Part shown: positions 49,498 to 62,458 of the stretch, in pieces | How the letters are laid out: every line of letters starts with the position of its first letter | Position numbering within the stretch: position 1 is the stretch's first letter | NCBI GenBank assembly: GCA_019614645.1 | Contig: JABWDB010000011.1 | Location: 5,505,501 to 5,569,500 of the forward strand | From: Stratiolaelaps scimitus | Taxonomy: Eukaryota > Arthropoda > Arachnida > Mesostigmata > Laelapidae | Length of the DNA: 64,000 bases | Reading direction: 5' to 3' | Made by a program: the position numbers and the translations under genes | Notes under the pieces: model-generated | What the model was told of the DNA's origin: nothing | Seen by the model: only the letters and a program-made list of their open reading frames with translations | Database searches by the model: none

Positions 49498-51234
49498 AGG
49501 TCCTGCTGTCGTCCTCGGTCGACGGCTGTAGCGTTGACGGGACGGTAACGTCGACACGTGAGCGCTTCGACAGAAGACGCCCGCGTGCTCCTTCAGCGCA
49601 CCTGCAGCAGCCGAGCTCATACTTTTGAAGTCTCACCGAGAGAGAGAGAGCCGAGAGCGAGAAGTGACAGGCTGACGAGGAACACAGAGAAGGCAGACCT
49701 CACCGGTAGAGTGGTCCTCTGTTCGGCCGACGTTCGGTGGCGTTCGTGTCGCTCAACCGGTGTCATGCCTGTCGGTGCTCTCCGATCCGAGCCGCGCAGA
49801 GCCTTCCCGGGCAGATGAGACGGCCGGAACGCCAGCGAACGATCCGACAGTGGGGTGGGGGGGAAGGGTGGAGGGGACTTCGTACGCTGGCTTGCGAGGC
49901 CTTCACGCGACGGCACTTCTCAAGTGGCGACGATGGAGTCTGTCTCCTGCAATCCTCCAAGCTTCACCCGCTCCGTCTAGTCCTGGAGTCCCTCCCTCCC
50001 TTTTCATTCGCACTTAATGAAGACGAATGCGTATTGGGCGGAGTTTTCGAGAAGAAGCTCACGCCGAAAGCAGGATGACGGCCAACCCCGCGACGACGGT
50101 ATGAAGAGACGAGACGACAAGCCGAAAGACGGACCTGCAGCAGCACCAGCAGATGTACACCTTTGTACACCCGTTATGCCACCGAGTCGTCGTCGGCGGC
50201 GGCAGCTTCCTTCCCCCATATTGTCCGCTTCATAGATACAAACACACACACACACACACCCCCCAAGCCTTCTGAAAGGGAAAGGGTCGATACGTGTGAG
50301 GAAAGCCCTGCAATGTCAGAAGGCATGATGGAAAATGCCGCCTGGAAGAGCCGGTTGAGTGGGCTATCGGAGATTGTCACCGAGTGCGATTTCACTTTCA
50401 ACGACAAGAGCGAAACTAGCTGAGCGGCACGAGGCAGAGCTACGGACGAGCTGGCCGGCATTCTGGGGAGGTGGCGACGTCAGACCAGCGGATGCGTATA
50501 ACAGACAAGGGAACAACGATGTGTTTTCAAGGTTTGCGGCGACTGGGCGGGTGCGGCTTGTAAATCGTTTGCTGTAATCAGCATTGACCCTGTGATGTAA
50601 GATACACACATGTATGTATATATACAGTGGGTACAATTGTCGCCCACTTTTATTATATAATTTAATAAATTAAATACTTTAGGCAAATTAACTGATATAT
50701 ATATACATACATATATATATTTATATCACAAAAACTACATAATCCATAACTACATAACAGTGGCAACAGTGCAAAGGTAATCGGCATTAATCAGCCCCCG
50801 ACCTGTCCTAAAACGCATGTGGAATAAGAGCTTTGTTGTCCGCGTCCGTTTGTGGCGCCAGCAAACATTGTTGTCTGTATGATCGGCTCGGAGCGGTGCA
50901 GTGCCACATGGGCCATCGACGTCTCTCTACCCCTCGTCTCTCTAATCCGAACCGATGTCGAACGTATAGAACGCACTACCCGCTTGTATCTATCTATAAT
51001 GGCTTCGTTCAGCTGCTGTTCGCCTACTTCGACACGCCGCGCCGACCAGCTGACGGCAACCTCGACCGACCCCAGATGCACCCGGACCCCGTTTAGTACT
51101 TTGGCCTGTCGCGGGAGCGCCGAAGTGCCTTACTACTACTACCCCACAACAACCCCCATCCGTTTCTGAGAGCAGGGGGTAAAATGAGACTGCCTGAACG
51201 AACGCGAGAGAGCGAGAGAGAGAGAGATAGAGCA

Positions 51235-51243
51235 TATAAAAAG
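51235..51243 (+). promoter_or_regulatory. TATA-box candidate preceded by GA repeats
   Basis: TATAAAAAG lies about 20 bases after a GAGAGCGAGAGAGAGAGAGA-type tract, in the GC-rich part of the intron. Arthropod core promoters often combine a TATA box with GAGA elements. The first downstream ATG (51427) opens only 26 codons, so no product is evident. TATAAA is expected many times by chance in 64 kb. Confidence 0.25.
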
Positions 51244-51513
51244 GCCCTACACTGCGTCGTACCGCCGTTCGGTGCGTAGTGCATTACAAAAACAGTTGAA
51301 AAAACCTGCCACCGCCGGCCAGGATCACCACCAGCACCATCGGTGGCTGCTCGCTGGATTCGCGTAGCTCCACGCACTCGGCCACCCCCGCTCAGCGCTG
51401 TGCCGTGGAATAGGCTCTGAGGGGTGATGGGTGCAGTGTATTTGGTGGGTTGGCGCATTCCCCGCCTTCTGTCTGTGGCGTGCTTTGTGCCGTACGCCAC
51501 CGCCTAGCAACGT

Positions 51514-51551
51514 AACTCGCTCTCTCTCTGTCTCTCTCTCTCTCTCTCTCT
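51514..51551. repeat. (CT)n [14 protein letters not shown]
   Basis: CT repeats with one GT interruption. Confidence 0.92.
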
Positions 51552-52767
51552 ACCGAGAGGAGATGACGGCAATTGCAGACAGCCCACCTCATGCCACGTT
51601 GCCTCTCGGAGCGTCCCCCGCCCCTGAACGGTGGCCTCCCTCGCTTCGCCATTCGCTTTCCGGCAGACCTCATCCACGCGGCCTCATCACCAGGCTCAAC
51701 GCGTACGCCCACCTTTACCCTGGCGCGCACAAAGCAGCAGGAAGCTGGAAGCGCGTTTCGTTCGCATCTTAGTTAGGCGCGCACGGGGACAGTGCGAGCG
51801 GGTCACGCAGGAGGGGCCCTCGCTCAGGGGGCGGGGGATCGAGCGAAATGCTTTTTTCTTGCATCTGCCCCTCTGTTTCGTGGCATAGCCGCGCCTCGGT
51901 GCGGAGCGCGTCTCCAGGGCCGAGACTCCGAAGAGGAACGCCGAGCCTACCCTCTCTTTCCCTTTCCATGCAGCTCAGGATGTGCAAGATCAGAGAGGGA
52001 GATCCCGCATCGAGGTAGACGCAGCTAGCGGCCCACCTCTGCGCCCCCCTCCGGCTTGCTGCTTGCCATGCAGAGCCGGGCTGCGAAGCCGTATCGCGCA
52101 ACGGCGCCATGCCATGGCGGCTGTTCACTGGACCGGCTACAGGTCCCCTAGGTTTGTGATCAGTGTGCAGAGCCACAGTAGTCGTGCACTTCTTTGCTCG
52201 TATGCTTCTTTTCGCTGGGCGGGTGCGCTTTTCCTCGCATCCCGCCGTCCTCAAACGAGACCAGAAGGGATCAGCGTCAGGCTACAGGATGGAGCGGTAC
52301 GAGGATTATAGGCGAGGAGCGGTTGGACATCTTCAGGGAATTAGTTGGGCGGGGACACTCGGGGGCTGTTCGTGCAGTGGCTCCTGTATCGTAGAGCATG
52401 GTATGACTACCGCAGTCGCCCGCTACTAACTACACGTCACTACGGCACCACCACATGGGCTTGCAGGTGGGGTTTCACTCGGGGGGCCAAACTGTGTTCC
52501 AGCTCCCTGCTGCCCCCAACGAGACACATCGTAGATGAGGGGTAGTTCCACTCCAGTGTAGGCAGGCGTACAATTGACGCCGGAACGTAGTGACAGCGGC
52601 GGAGGCGGCCACGACATTCAGACCCAGAGCCGCTTTGGGCTTGTGAGAGAGCCTTTTCCCTTCATGACTACACTTATACGGGTGGTATACGGATAGTAGA
52701 CACAAGTATCAAAAACTTAAGTCGACTGCGCGAAAGTCACAATTGGTATCAGTATGCCCAGTGAGTC

Positions 52768-52786
52768 GGGGGGGGGGGGGGGGGGG
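52768..52786. repeat. G19 homopolymer
   Basis: Nineteen consecutive G, the longest G run in the window. Confidence 0.97.
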
Positions 52787-54549
52787 ATGGAGCTGGGTTA
52801 TAGTAAAACAGCACCCGTTCGTTCGAACGGAAACACCTCGAATGTTATAGCTCGTCGGGAGCCCAGTTGACTCTGCACATACTCTATGGCACGACTGGCG
52901 ATCTCCTGTCTAGAAGCTGACTTGGAGAGCCATAACAGCAGGCGACACGCGCGCCCTGGAGCCGGCGCAAACTCTGATGGAAGCAGGTATGGTTCAGATC
53001 GGCGGGGAAAAGCAGTCAGCTAACAAAAAACAAGCGATTTGACCCTTGGAAGCGGCCATAAGCTCCGGCCATCCATAACAACTCAATCATCGTCGTATTG
53101 TCATGGAACATCGTCTTTCCCCCGGCCTCTTCTCCTCTACAAAATGCAACAAACAGAATATATCTCGTCCGAGCTGAACAAATATTCCCGTCAGTCCTCG
53201 GCGGCTCGTCCAGTAATTGTTGACGCAATGATATTTGCGGACTGAATGCCAACATCAAACCCACAGACTACGGACGACGTGTTGTTCGTCTCACAGCGTC
53301 CGCCGCTCAGAAAACAATGACGGACGCGCCGATCGACGATGCTGGGAGCCATCCGCGCAGCACCAGCGCACGACGCCATCAAAGCCACTGCTCTGAAATC
53401 TATCCAGACCGCCGGCCGAGTAGACAGTGAAGGGTAACGGCTCCGCCCGCTCACGCCACCACAATCTATGCAGTCGATAGGCTGTATGTTACTCTCCTAT
53501 GATATGTTTTTGCTGTATTAATATCGTTTTTTCACTGACCAGACCAAGACACCCGCCGTCTGCTCACTCTTAAATCGTGCCCTATGCGTGTGCACGTTGG
53601 CCATCGTCCACGGGGTGGCATCTTAGAGGCGTCATTAGACCAGTTCACGCTGTCTAGGATTCTCTCTGCGTTCTCTCGCACACCGCGCTCGGTTTGCCAG
53701 CGCCACTTCACTGCGGACTCATTAAGATGATGTTTAATTATCGCTGGCTGCACGGCGGTCCCCGGCCGCTGTCTGGTGACCAACAGTCGCCGGATGCCCC
53801 GGCTCGTGAGAGGGGGGCTTATCCAATTCCCTTGGTCAGCGAGGGCAAGGACGGTATTGGGAGGAAAGCCATGTGGATCAGCTCCCTTTAGCGTGCAGCG
53901 TCCATAGCAACCGCTAAGAATTCGGGTCAGCTTGGGGGCTTCCTCGAGATGTCGATGGCCTGTGGGCATACGGCCGACCCCCCCCGACGGCCGCAGAAGA
54001 AACGAAATTCATATTAGAATATAATCTGTTGTACTCGTCTGGTCTGGTGTGCTGGGCCGACAGACTCGAGGCTCCTTGCCCACCCGAAGCGCACCGCCGA
54101 CCAGTGCGAAAGCTCTGCCTAGGTTGCGAGTGTTGCGAATGACAGCAAAGGAACGCAGGCACAATGCGTGTGTATGGGCGCCATGTAAAGGCGCCTCCAA
54201 TCGTGACCCGATTTCCTAAGCTCCCAGAGCGCCCTTAACCTAACCCTCACCTTAATTTCGCCGTCTTCTGGAACCTCAAACAGGATTTAGGAGCACGTAG
54301 ACGCTCTCTGCCTCCCCGCTTCATTTGGTCTCTGCTTGTTCGACGTGCTTTCTCGGAATATCGGCGGCGCAATAAAACACAAGGCGCTCGTCGATTGGTG
54401 ACGTGGCGAGCTGCCGCCAGGAGCGACGATTTACCCGACGGAACGCCTCTCCCTGCCGGCTGAAGGCTAAAAGGGAATCGCTCCTCAGTCAACGCGCGGC
54501 GAGCGGTTTCAGGTCGATCGGCACAGCTCTGTAAATAGATTCATATATA

Positions 54550-54552
<3 letters not shown>

Positions 54553-54591
<39 letters not shown>
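54553..54591. repeat. (TA)19 [14 protein letters not shown]
   Basis: An uninterrupted TA run preceded by ATTCATATATATTC. Confidence 0.96.
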
Positions 54592-54593
<2 letters not shown>

Positions 54594-55247
54594 ACATCAC
54601 TATCTGCTTATCTAGACGACTTCATTTGTTGCGCTGCCACCACCACCACGGCCGTCGTCGTCCCGGTGATGAACCACGCATCGCCTAGGCTATAGAATAT
54701 TATACACACGAACGCAGCAGCTAATGGAGAGATGCGTCCGCTTTGTCCGCCACGATCTTCGTTATTGTCCAAACAGCGCTAAAGTGTTGTTCGCTAAACA
54801 ACGAACGCGAAAGGGTGGCGCCTTCGGTGCGGGTCAGATCAATGGGAATCAAGTGGCGCCGCTGGTGGAGGCCGAACCTCAGCCGTTGCTCGCGGTCACC
54901 GTCGAAGAGCGCAGCAAGAGGCTACTTGAGTGGTCACAGACTCCGACTGCTCCATGACGATGATAATTAGTCGGAGCGCCTACACAAGCCTCTGTCACGA
55001 GAGATGGCCGTGTTCCTCTCGGTAGCCGAACGAGGATGGGGAACTCCAGTCAATTGTACTTCTGTCATTAAAAAAAAAGGGGTTTAAGGTGGTGTCCAAC
55101 GCGAACCACGAGATCGAAAGAAGGCGGGGGGCGGCGGCATATTCATCTATAATATATCCTGCTAACAAGAGAGTTAAAAGTCGTAGCACATATGATATAC
55201 TCCTTGACGTTGTTCGAGTCCCGTTCAACACCATTGTTTGTGGTGTA

Positions 55248-55273
55248 GGCCATGTGCCGTAGGGCACATGGCC
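55248..55273. repeat. Perfect hairpin, 11-bp arms, GTAG loop
   Basis: GGCCATGTGCC at 55248-55258 and GGCACATGGCC at 55263-55273 are exact reverse complements around a 4-base loop. The hairpin lies about 290 bp upstream of the plexin exon at 55566. Confidence 0.85.
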
Positions 55274-55492
55274 GTTGCCGTCTGTGGCGTACAGCGGAGG
55301 CGGGTCCAATATACGGCAAGCGATCATTAGCGGTATTGATTTTACCCTTTCTCAAACGGGTCAAATGCGTACAATAATTATTACGAAAAGTTGCCTTAGT
55401 AAAATGTAGACGATTACGTGAACAAATAATTATGTCGTGATGTCATAAACATGTGTGGCACTCTTTTATCATCGTTATTCAATTACGAGAAC

Positions 55493-55494
<2 letters not shown>

Positions 55495-55523
<29 letters not shown>
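55495..55523. repeat. (TA)n [14 protein letters not shown] near a plexin acceptor
   Basis: A TA run with one AA interruption, 42 bases before the exon at 55566. Confidence 0.94.
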
Positions 55524-55565
55524 GACATACTCACATAAGCGTTTTTGATCCAAATTTAATTTCAG

Positions 55566-55697
55566 AATCCTATTGATACGCTTATGAATAAGGGTCGTGG
55601 ATACTGCCCCTCGTTCGAGGTGAACAACTCGATCCTGCTCGCTGACGGGACCAAATCCGAAGTCACCGTCGAAGTTCGTAACCTGCCTAGCCCAGCT
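55566..55697 (+). CDS. PlexA: Plexin A exon: PSI-2 to IPT-2 junction
   Basis: This exon has 44 codons in phase 0/0, starting NPIDTLMNKGRGYCPSFEV and ending EVRNLPSPA. The GYCP cysteine is the last one of PSI-2, and the following strands begin the second IPT domain. RNLPSP corresponds to the RNLPQPQSG region of vertebrate plexin A, so the next exon should begin around a Ser-Gly and a G-[FY]-x-C strand; I did not find it before the window ends. An NNS sequon suggests glycosylation. Acceptor ATTTCAG/AAT and donor GCT/GTAAGT are both strong, and the frame joins cleanly to the preceding exon (GEN/NPID). Confidence 0.93.
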
Positions 55698-56501
55698 GTA
55701 AGTAGCACTAATTTTCCGTTCATGGACTACTAATTGCACACTCTATAATAATACCTAATATCGATCAAATATTCTCAATTACGAATATCTTCAAGGATAT
55801 TTGCTGTTAGTTAATTCAGGCGCATTGTCGACCTATAGAACATCGCTCCACGTTCATTGTTCGCTGGAAAAGTTTGCGGTATTAAAAAAAGATCGTAATT
55901 AATTCTGGAAATTAGAGGGAAAACGATATCAGACGTGCAATGTTGTCTGATGGCCGAGACAAGAAAGGCAGGTTAGCCATTGTCGGCGTTTTGCCCAGAG
56001 TTCGTCGGAGTGCTCATCTGCATCGCTCATTCGCGTCCGTTGTTCCACAACAAATCCTCTATTAGATAGAAGCTAGTCCACGTCGGGCCTGGCCAGCAAA
56101 GAGTCGAGTCAAGCGTCAAAGAAAAGCTGTCCATTAAGCTTCAAGAGGGATTGGGCCAACAGGCAAAATTTTAGTGTCACATTTTCTCAGCGCGCACCTC
56201 GTTCTTCGGTCGAATATCTCCGACTCTTATCGTTCTTGCCTTCGTAGTATTATTATTATTATTATCTAAACGTTGAACGAAACTAAATCTACGACATCGC
56301 CAAGCGCTCTGCATTCAGCCGTAAATATATATATATATCAGCATCTTGCTATCAGCTCGGAGACATCGCCATCAGTCATTTGAATGGCAGCTCTCGCACG
56401 AGGTGACGAGTTGTGCTCGGACAGCGACACTCGCCGTAGGCGAGAAGTGAACAGCCGAGCACAAATAATGGCAACAGACAGACACAATTAACACAACAAC
56501 C

Positions 56502-56538
56502 AGCAGCAGCAGCAACAACAACAACCAGCAACAACAAA
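56502..56538. repeat. CAG/CAA array
   Basis: CAG then CAA triplets, imperfect. Confidence 0.9.
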
Positions 56539-56712
56539 CCACGCAAAGGAAGATCGCTCTCGGCGAGCCTGGCAGGGGAGGACATTATAGCCGCACAAGT
56601 CGGTGTCTGGGCCGGCATGCAAAGCCGACGCGGGTGGACATTGAGAGCATTATAGGAGCCACCTGGTGGACACTGTGGTCGACGACAAGCTACCGGGATC
56701 CGCGGGTGGGGT

Positions 56713-56725
56713 GGGGGGGGGGGGG
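56713..56725. repeat. G13 homopolymer
   Basis: Thirteen consecutive G after a GGGTGGGG lead, a possible G-quadruplex site. Confidence 0.95.
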
Positions 56726-57238
56726 TACCGAAGGACTGCTCGTGTTCATCAACCACCAACTATCACAAGCATTGCAATTCGTTGGCGAGTCAACGAGCCC
56801 GGCTACCCGCTGCCTGCTCGACGTACGCAACAAGCGGCGATAGGCCAACCAGCAGCAGATAGCGACAACGCAGAACCAGCGAACTTTAGCGAGATGCACT
56901 CTGCCGGAGGGATAACAGTGATCTTTTGTCGCTTGCGCCTCCACCGAGTTCCTACTCGTAGGGTCACTTTCGTCGGCAGCGATCGCGCCTCCGCGATGAT
57001 AGCGTCCGCTGACGGTTTATCGTGGGCCTGTTGTCGTTCGCTTTACGATGCCATGGAGAGAGAGATGCATTTCTTTGTCGCTCTGCTCACCCTTGAACAG
57101 ATTCGCCTGCTGGCGTCGCTGATGGCTGCTGGGCCACTCACGGCTAGAACCGTCCATCTCTCTCTCTCTCTCTCTAGCCTGATTTATCTCTTCGGCGTTA
57201 TTTTGTCCAGGGTTTTTTTGTTTGTTTGCGCGTTGTTG

Positions 57239-57279
<41 letters not shown>
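57239..57279. repeat. (TA)n(TG)n [14 protein letters not shown]
   Basis: About 13 TA units followed by about seven TG units. Confidence 0.95.
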
Positions 57280-58068
57280 ATATTCATTCATTTGATTATA
57301 ATTATCACGCTTAAATAAGACGCGCGGCCGGTGGAGACGCCGTTGGCGCGTATCGACAGTGGACGATTGTCGCTGGATTGAAGTGGATGACGCCGGGCTG
57401 CTGTGGCGGCGGCGGCCGCGGCGCGCGTTGATAGCCAGCCGGTGGAACACAGCGAGCCAGCGCCGACGCTCCGCGAATACGCCAGCGCGGTGTAAGTGCA
57501 TAATTGCATTTTCTGAAGGCGGTGATGTCTGTGTCAAAAGTGGAAATGATCCAAGAAGGGGAAATATTCTCTCTTCTCTGCCGAACCTTCGAATCGCAGC
57601 AACACCGACCGCGATCGATTGGGGTGGCGGAGAGCCCGGGCCGAGTTGGTCAACCCTGTGCCAATTTTCTCGATCGGCCAGGGTATGTCCCGGCGGCCGA
57701 ACCGCAGTGGTTAGCGGAGAAGGTATAGATATCAAGCGCTGTGGGCACCAGTGGCTATAACAACAACGACGACGATACCACAAGAGCCAATGGAACAGCG
57801 AGCTGCTATGGAGCTCGGTTGAGCAGCGGTGGCCACTGTCCCCCTTCGGGTGTCGATACAAACAGCACAAGCAGCAGCAGCAGCTGTGGCTGTCTCGTGA
57901 TGTTCAGTGTTTCTCGTCAATAGTCGTTGGCGCATATCAAAAAGAATGAGAGAGATTCGGTGAACGCCCCAGTGCGCCGTTTCATTTCTGTTGTTACTGG
58001 TGCTGGGGACGTATCAACTTGTAAACATATATATATATAGTTAGCGCTTGGTATTGTGGACGTTGTCT

Positions 58069-58092
58069 ATATATATATATATATATATATAT
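58069..58092. repeat. (TA)12 [14 protein letters not shown]
   Basis: An uninterrupted TA run. A shorter one lies at 58026-58039. Confidence 0.95.
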
Positions 58093-58481
58093 CCCTATGC
58101 CATATCGGGATTTTCATTCCCATGGCATATAAAAGGCACAACGGTGAAGAACACGGTGATAATTATTTATTATACATACATCAGAGCAATAAGGTCGTCT
58201 TAGTGGCTGGCGCCAACAGTAGTTGTTCACTGGACGCACGGTCTATCGCGGACTGCTGTGTCTGATACACCCACCCACCCCCTCCCCTTAACGAAAAGCC
58301 GCCTGAACAAAATAGATAAAAGGGAATCAGTTTCCCGCAGGCGGGTCGCTCCCGGTCGAAGCTCAACGCGATGCTTCGTTCTGCCCATTGCTCTTGTTCC
58401 AAATAAATAAGGGTGCAGTAGCTGCGTGGAAGCGATTAGGCTTTGGAAATCGCGCGGACGAGGGAGGGTCGTACGAGGCGG

Positions 58482-58517
58482 ATGTTGTTGCTGTTGTTGC
58501 TGTTTATTGTTGTTGTT
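58482..58517. repeat. TTG/CTG array
   Basis: Imperfect TTG and CTG triplets. Confidence 0.9.
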
Positions 58518-60936
58518 CGCCTCGTTCAGGAACAAATCCGAATTACAATTTGGTAACTTAGCCATTTTTACCTTCTCTGTTCGTGTGGTCGAGGACGGAG
58601 CAACGCTATGCGAAGCCGGCCCTCGAGGAAATCATGCATAGAAGGCGGGGTTGAGCAGGGTGTACGTATTTCGCCAGTCGTTCATTCTAGTGGCAACGTA
58701 CTCAACGTACGATGAACTGGTTACGTCTACCCTAGGTTTTGCAATTGACAAGTAGACCCCTGGAGCGAGCTCACGGGATGAGTCCGGGGGGTGTCGCGCT
58801 AGTGAGAGGTGGGGTCGAAAGAGGAAATCCCGCTCGAATTATACTGCTCCTCTGTTCGTGCATTTCTCAGCCACGGTTTCACAGCCTGTCTGGGCTGGGT
58901 CCCCCTTTTTAAAGTTCTGCCCTCTGGCTCTGCCCGATAGAGGTCAGTGGTACAGCGCAATGGTACTCATGGTATCACCAATGAGCCTCACTCGCCGACG
59001 AAATGCCGAAACTGATCATCTTTGTCCTCCGAAGAACAAACCACAATCATCGGAACGTGGTGAGCCGTTCGACAATGGAACGAGGGGTATTTCACCCCCG
59101 AAGACATTCAGGAACAGGAATTGCCTAGAGACTTTATCATGTATTGATTTACCCCCGACTACATCACAGTGTCAACAATGCCCGTCGACACGGCGATCGC
59201 TCGTCTACGGCCGGCTACTCAGAGCGCCACAAAGCTCGGACGGCAATGACGACCACAGCGTTGACCACAGCCACGTTGGCTCTGCGGCGAGCTGGTTCCC
59301 CACACGATGCATCGCTACACGTTCGCACAATGTTCCCTGATCATATGTCGGCTGGACGACGTATGATCGAACAATTCACTGCTGGAACGATAAAAGAAGA
59401 AGTCGATGCCGTGGTAAAGGGGTCCCCGCCCAGCAAGATACTGAACAAAACGTCGACTACTGACTACGGGCGGAGCTGCCGGAGTGACCGCGACAGCGAG
59501 AGGGGGAAGCTGACACCTGTCGAGAGAGAGTCGCGATTCAGCAGCGTCAGCGGACACCGCGGCGGAACATACGGTCAGAGAGTGAGACTAGCAGAGAAAA
59601 TCCAGCCATTCAGTGACGTGGGTCAGAACAAGATCGGAGTAAACTATCGCGCAAGAAGGAATCTGCCGAAGTGGCATCTGCAACAGCAACAGCAGCAGCA
59701 GCAATCGCCTCATCCACAAAAGGGCCGAGCTGTCAGTTCACCGCAGAGCGGTCCCGTCTGCTGCGCGAGCAGTAATTGAAGTCACCAGCGATCGGTGGTA
59801 CATAGCGACCCGTGCTATCAGCGACTTTTGTGATCAAATGCAGTGGACGCATGAAGGTAGCGGTGGTGGCCTGCCGCGGACGTCTACTGCAAAAGACGTC
59901 GATGAAGGCTAAGCTCGATAGGCGTACGTGCGTTGTTTGGCGCAAAAATACGCTGATTGGACGGGGATTTCTTTTTCTAATTTTTCCTAGCTGACAGGGT
60001 TGAACCGGCCCGATCGATTGTGGATCGATCCAGATCGAGACGGCTGCATGAACAGAGACACACACACACACACATGCAGCCAATTGAAAAATTGCTACAA
60101 TTAGCTGTAAATTCATGCTGCTGCTGCTGTTGTTGTTGTTGTCTATCAGCGACTTGCTTCTTAACAGGCAAACAGACGCTGTGGTGATACATCTCCCAAC
60201 GTCCGGCCCCATATGGTAGAATCGACGAAGCATGGCTTCGGTGAGAACACGTGTACGGAGGGGATCAGACAGATCAGATTAGACAGAGGATCACATCGAG
60301 CGGTTCCGATTATAAAGTTATGGGCCTGTGTGAAGAAGGGGGAGGGTCTCGGGGCGGGGGGTCTCGCAAAGTGACCTGAGCAGCTTAAACAAGAGGAAAC
60401 AGGGATTCTAAAACGAGTTGACGATTGCCAGATCCTCAGCATCTTTCCCTTTGGATCGATTAGTACGGCGAAGTTGCTCGTATGGCCGAACGGGAGACAA
60501 ACTCGATTGTTGATAATGGCTAATCTCGATCAGAATCCATCCCCGTGAGCGTGTAGCCGCCTCCGAATTAGTTAAGTCACAAAGGATTAGCTGGTGCGAC
60601 AGTTCGGCTGACACTTGCTTGACGATGTTTGCTACCGTTGTGCTGGATAGTCTATGGATGTGCGAGCACCCGTCCGCGTCGCAGTTTCCCTTGGCGAAGG
60701 TTAACCTGAAGGCTACCTTCATATGAAGGCGCAGCTCAGAACGCCATCAGGAAACATTGACAGCGATATGACGCTACATATTCGACAGCAATCGCGGACG
60801 CCTACGTAACGTAAAGACTGCGGCGGGTAGTGCACGCATGTTCGACTATCCGTCAATGGGCGACAATCTAGCAATGAGCAGTTGTCTGACGTAATAAAAA
60901 TGGCTAAAAGCGCCGATCATGATCCGAGTTATGATT

Positions 60937-61028
60937 ATTATTATTATTATTATTGTAATTATGATGAGGAGGATAACAACAACAACAACAACAACAACAG
61001 CAGCAGCAACAGCACCAATAACAACAAA
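60937..61028. repeat. Compound (TAT)n and CAA/CAG array
   Basis: TTA/TAT triplets (60937-60956) are followed by an ACAACAACA run that turns into CAG triplets. The frame across it (Tyr, then Asn/Ser-rich) is low complexity. Confidence 0.9.
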
Positions 61029-61169
61029 CGTAACAATCAGATGGACGCGAACGATGACGGCAGGCAAGCTTGACTGGCGTGAAGCTAAGAAAGCCGAGTA
61101 AAACAGGAGAGCCACGTTTAGGTGACACTTGAATAAGCGGATGCGTATACGACGGGACTGCCTCTAACC

Positions 61170-61184
61170 GGGGGGGGGGGGGGG
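61170..61184. repeat. G15 homopolymer
   Basis: Fifteen consecutive G on the + strand. Confidence 0.97.
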
Positions 61185-61667
61185 ATTGACGTTCCCTAGC
61201 AGAACAATGCGCTGTGGGATCGCTGTCGCTTCCAGACGCAAGCATGACATCTGTTCGCGTCCTTGGTTAGCGGGTGTTCGCGTAGAGCTACGCCGCGCTC
61301 GCGTTCTGGCTCTGAGCTGGCTAGATATTCTTTGGGGAGGAGGTTCACGCGAAGCTGCAAATGGAAGTGTTATCAAAATGATCACCATTCATTCATTCAC
61401 GTTGTCTTGGTCTGTGGGCGCGTGTTGACTGTGCCCCCACTCGGTGAGTGGATGATGCTGGCGAAGAGGTGAGACAAAACTGGCGATCGTCATCAACTGG
61501 CAGCACGATCACCTCATCTTGAGCTGTGGATGTCATAACTCGGGGTGATTGCGCGGTGAGTGCTGTTGACGGCGCTGCGAGTAGATACAGTGCGGATGTC
61601 TATGGAAGAAGGTGGCTTCACGCGCAGGAAGCCAGCCAGGCTCAAGATCGATGCACACGATATAGCA

Positions 61668-61693
61668 TATATATATATATATATATATATATA
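61668..61693. repeat. (TA)13 [14 protein letters not shown]
   Basis: An uninterrupted TA run. Confidence 0.95.
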
Positions 61694-62419
61694 ACGAAAT
61701 GGCACCAAAAATGCCATCGACCCCACCGAAATCCCACACCATCTATCAACATGTGCGTGCAATACCGCACAACAACAACAAATCGCTGATCCGTTCCAAC
61801 GCTCTCATCGCGGATTTTCATCGCGCCGGAGCTCCTGCAGGCGTCAACCAGCAACGCGAACATGGTGCTGCCTCATGGCGATCTATGGCTCGAGCGGTAC
61901 GCGGAACAAATGGTGAAGATTTTCATGCCGAAGGGATCATCGCGGGAGGTCAGACCGGGGGGAGGGTGGGGGGGTAAGGCTGTTTACCAGCGAAAAAAAA
62001 TCATCAAGCGTTGGTTATTCCCCCGCTTACGTCCGTGTGTGAGCGTTTAGTTCTCAGCCGCCGCCGCCGGCGCCGCCACCGGTGCCAAAGATGATTCGTC
62101 TGCGCACGGCGGTGGCGTCCGGAAATGCGAGTGTTTACATTTGGCACCTAATGATCATCGTCGTGGTGACGGTGCTGGTGACGGGGATGATGTTACCGAA
62201 ACATACCGTCAAGCAGTCACGAACGGCGCAAACAACAACAACAGCAGCAAAACAACATAGAAATAGTCCAATGGCACAACGACTATGGCAGCAACAATGC
62301 GGTTCAACTTTGAGAACAGCTACAGTGGCGGCGTATGGTGGCACTAGCGTGCACTTGGCATCTTGGCATATATGTAGAAGTCATTCAGTTTGTTTTTATT
62401 AATAGTACAGTATCCGTTA

Positions 62420-62421
<2 letters not shown>

Positions 62422-62456
<35 letters not shown>
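62422..62456. repeat. (TA)17 [14 protein letters not shown]
   Basis: An uninterrupted TA run. Confidence 0.96.

Positions 62457-62458
<2 letters not shown>

Larger units (their letters stand above)
47846..55565 (+). other. Plexin intron of 7.7 kb (within PSI-2)
   Basis: The intron starts with a perfect GTAAGT and ends with an AT-rich tract and ATTTCAG. It contains three sizeable (TA)n arrays, two GCC arrays at 49.2-49.5 kb, GA/CT repeats, a 19-base G run at 52.8 kb, a TATA-box candidate at 51235 and an 11-bp hairpin at 55248. The 49-52 kb part is visibly more GC-rich than the rest. The open frames there are low-complexity or unsupported. Confidence 0.9.

Noticed and set aside
57184..57870. 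Longest open frame of the window (228 codons, - strand)
   Set aside because: Open frames of about 200-230 codons are expected roughly once by chance in 64 kb at this composition. This one runs through a TA/TG [14 protein letters not shown], and the rest shows no domain.
59144..59779. 211-codon + strand open frame with a Gln run
   Set aside because: Its length is within chance expectation. It overlaps another open frame and has no recognisable domain; the Gln run comes from a CAG array.
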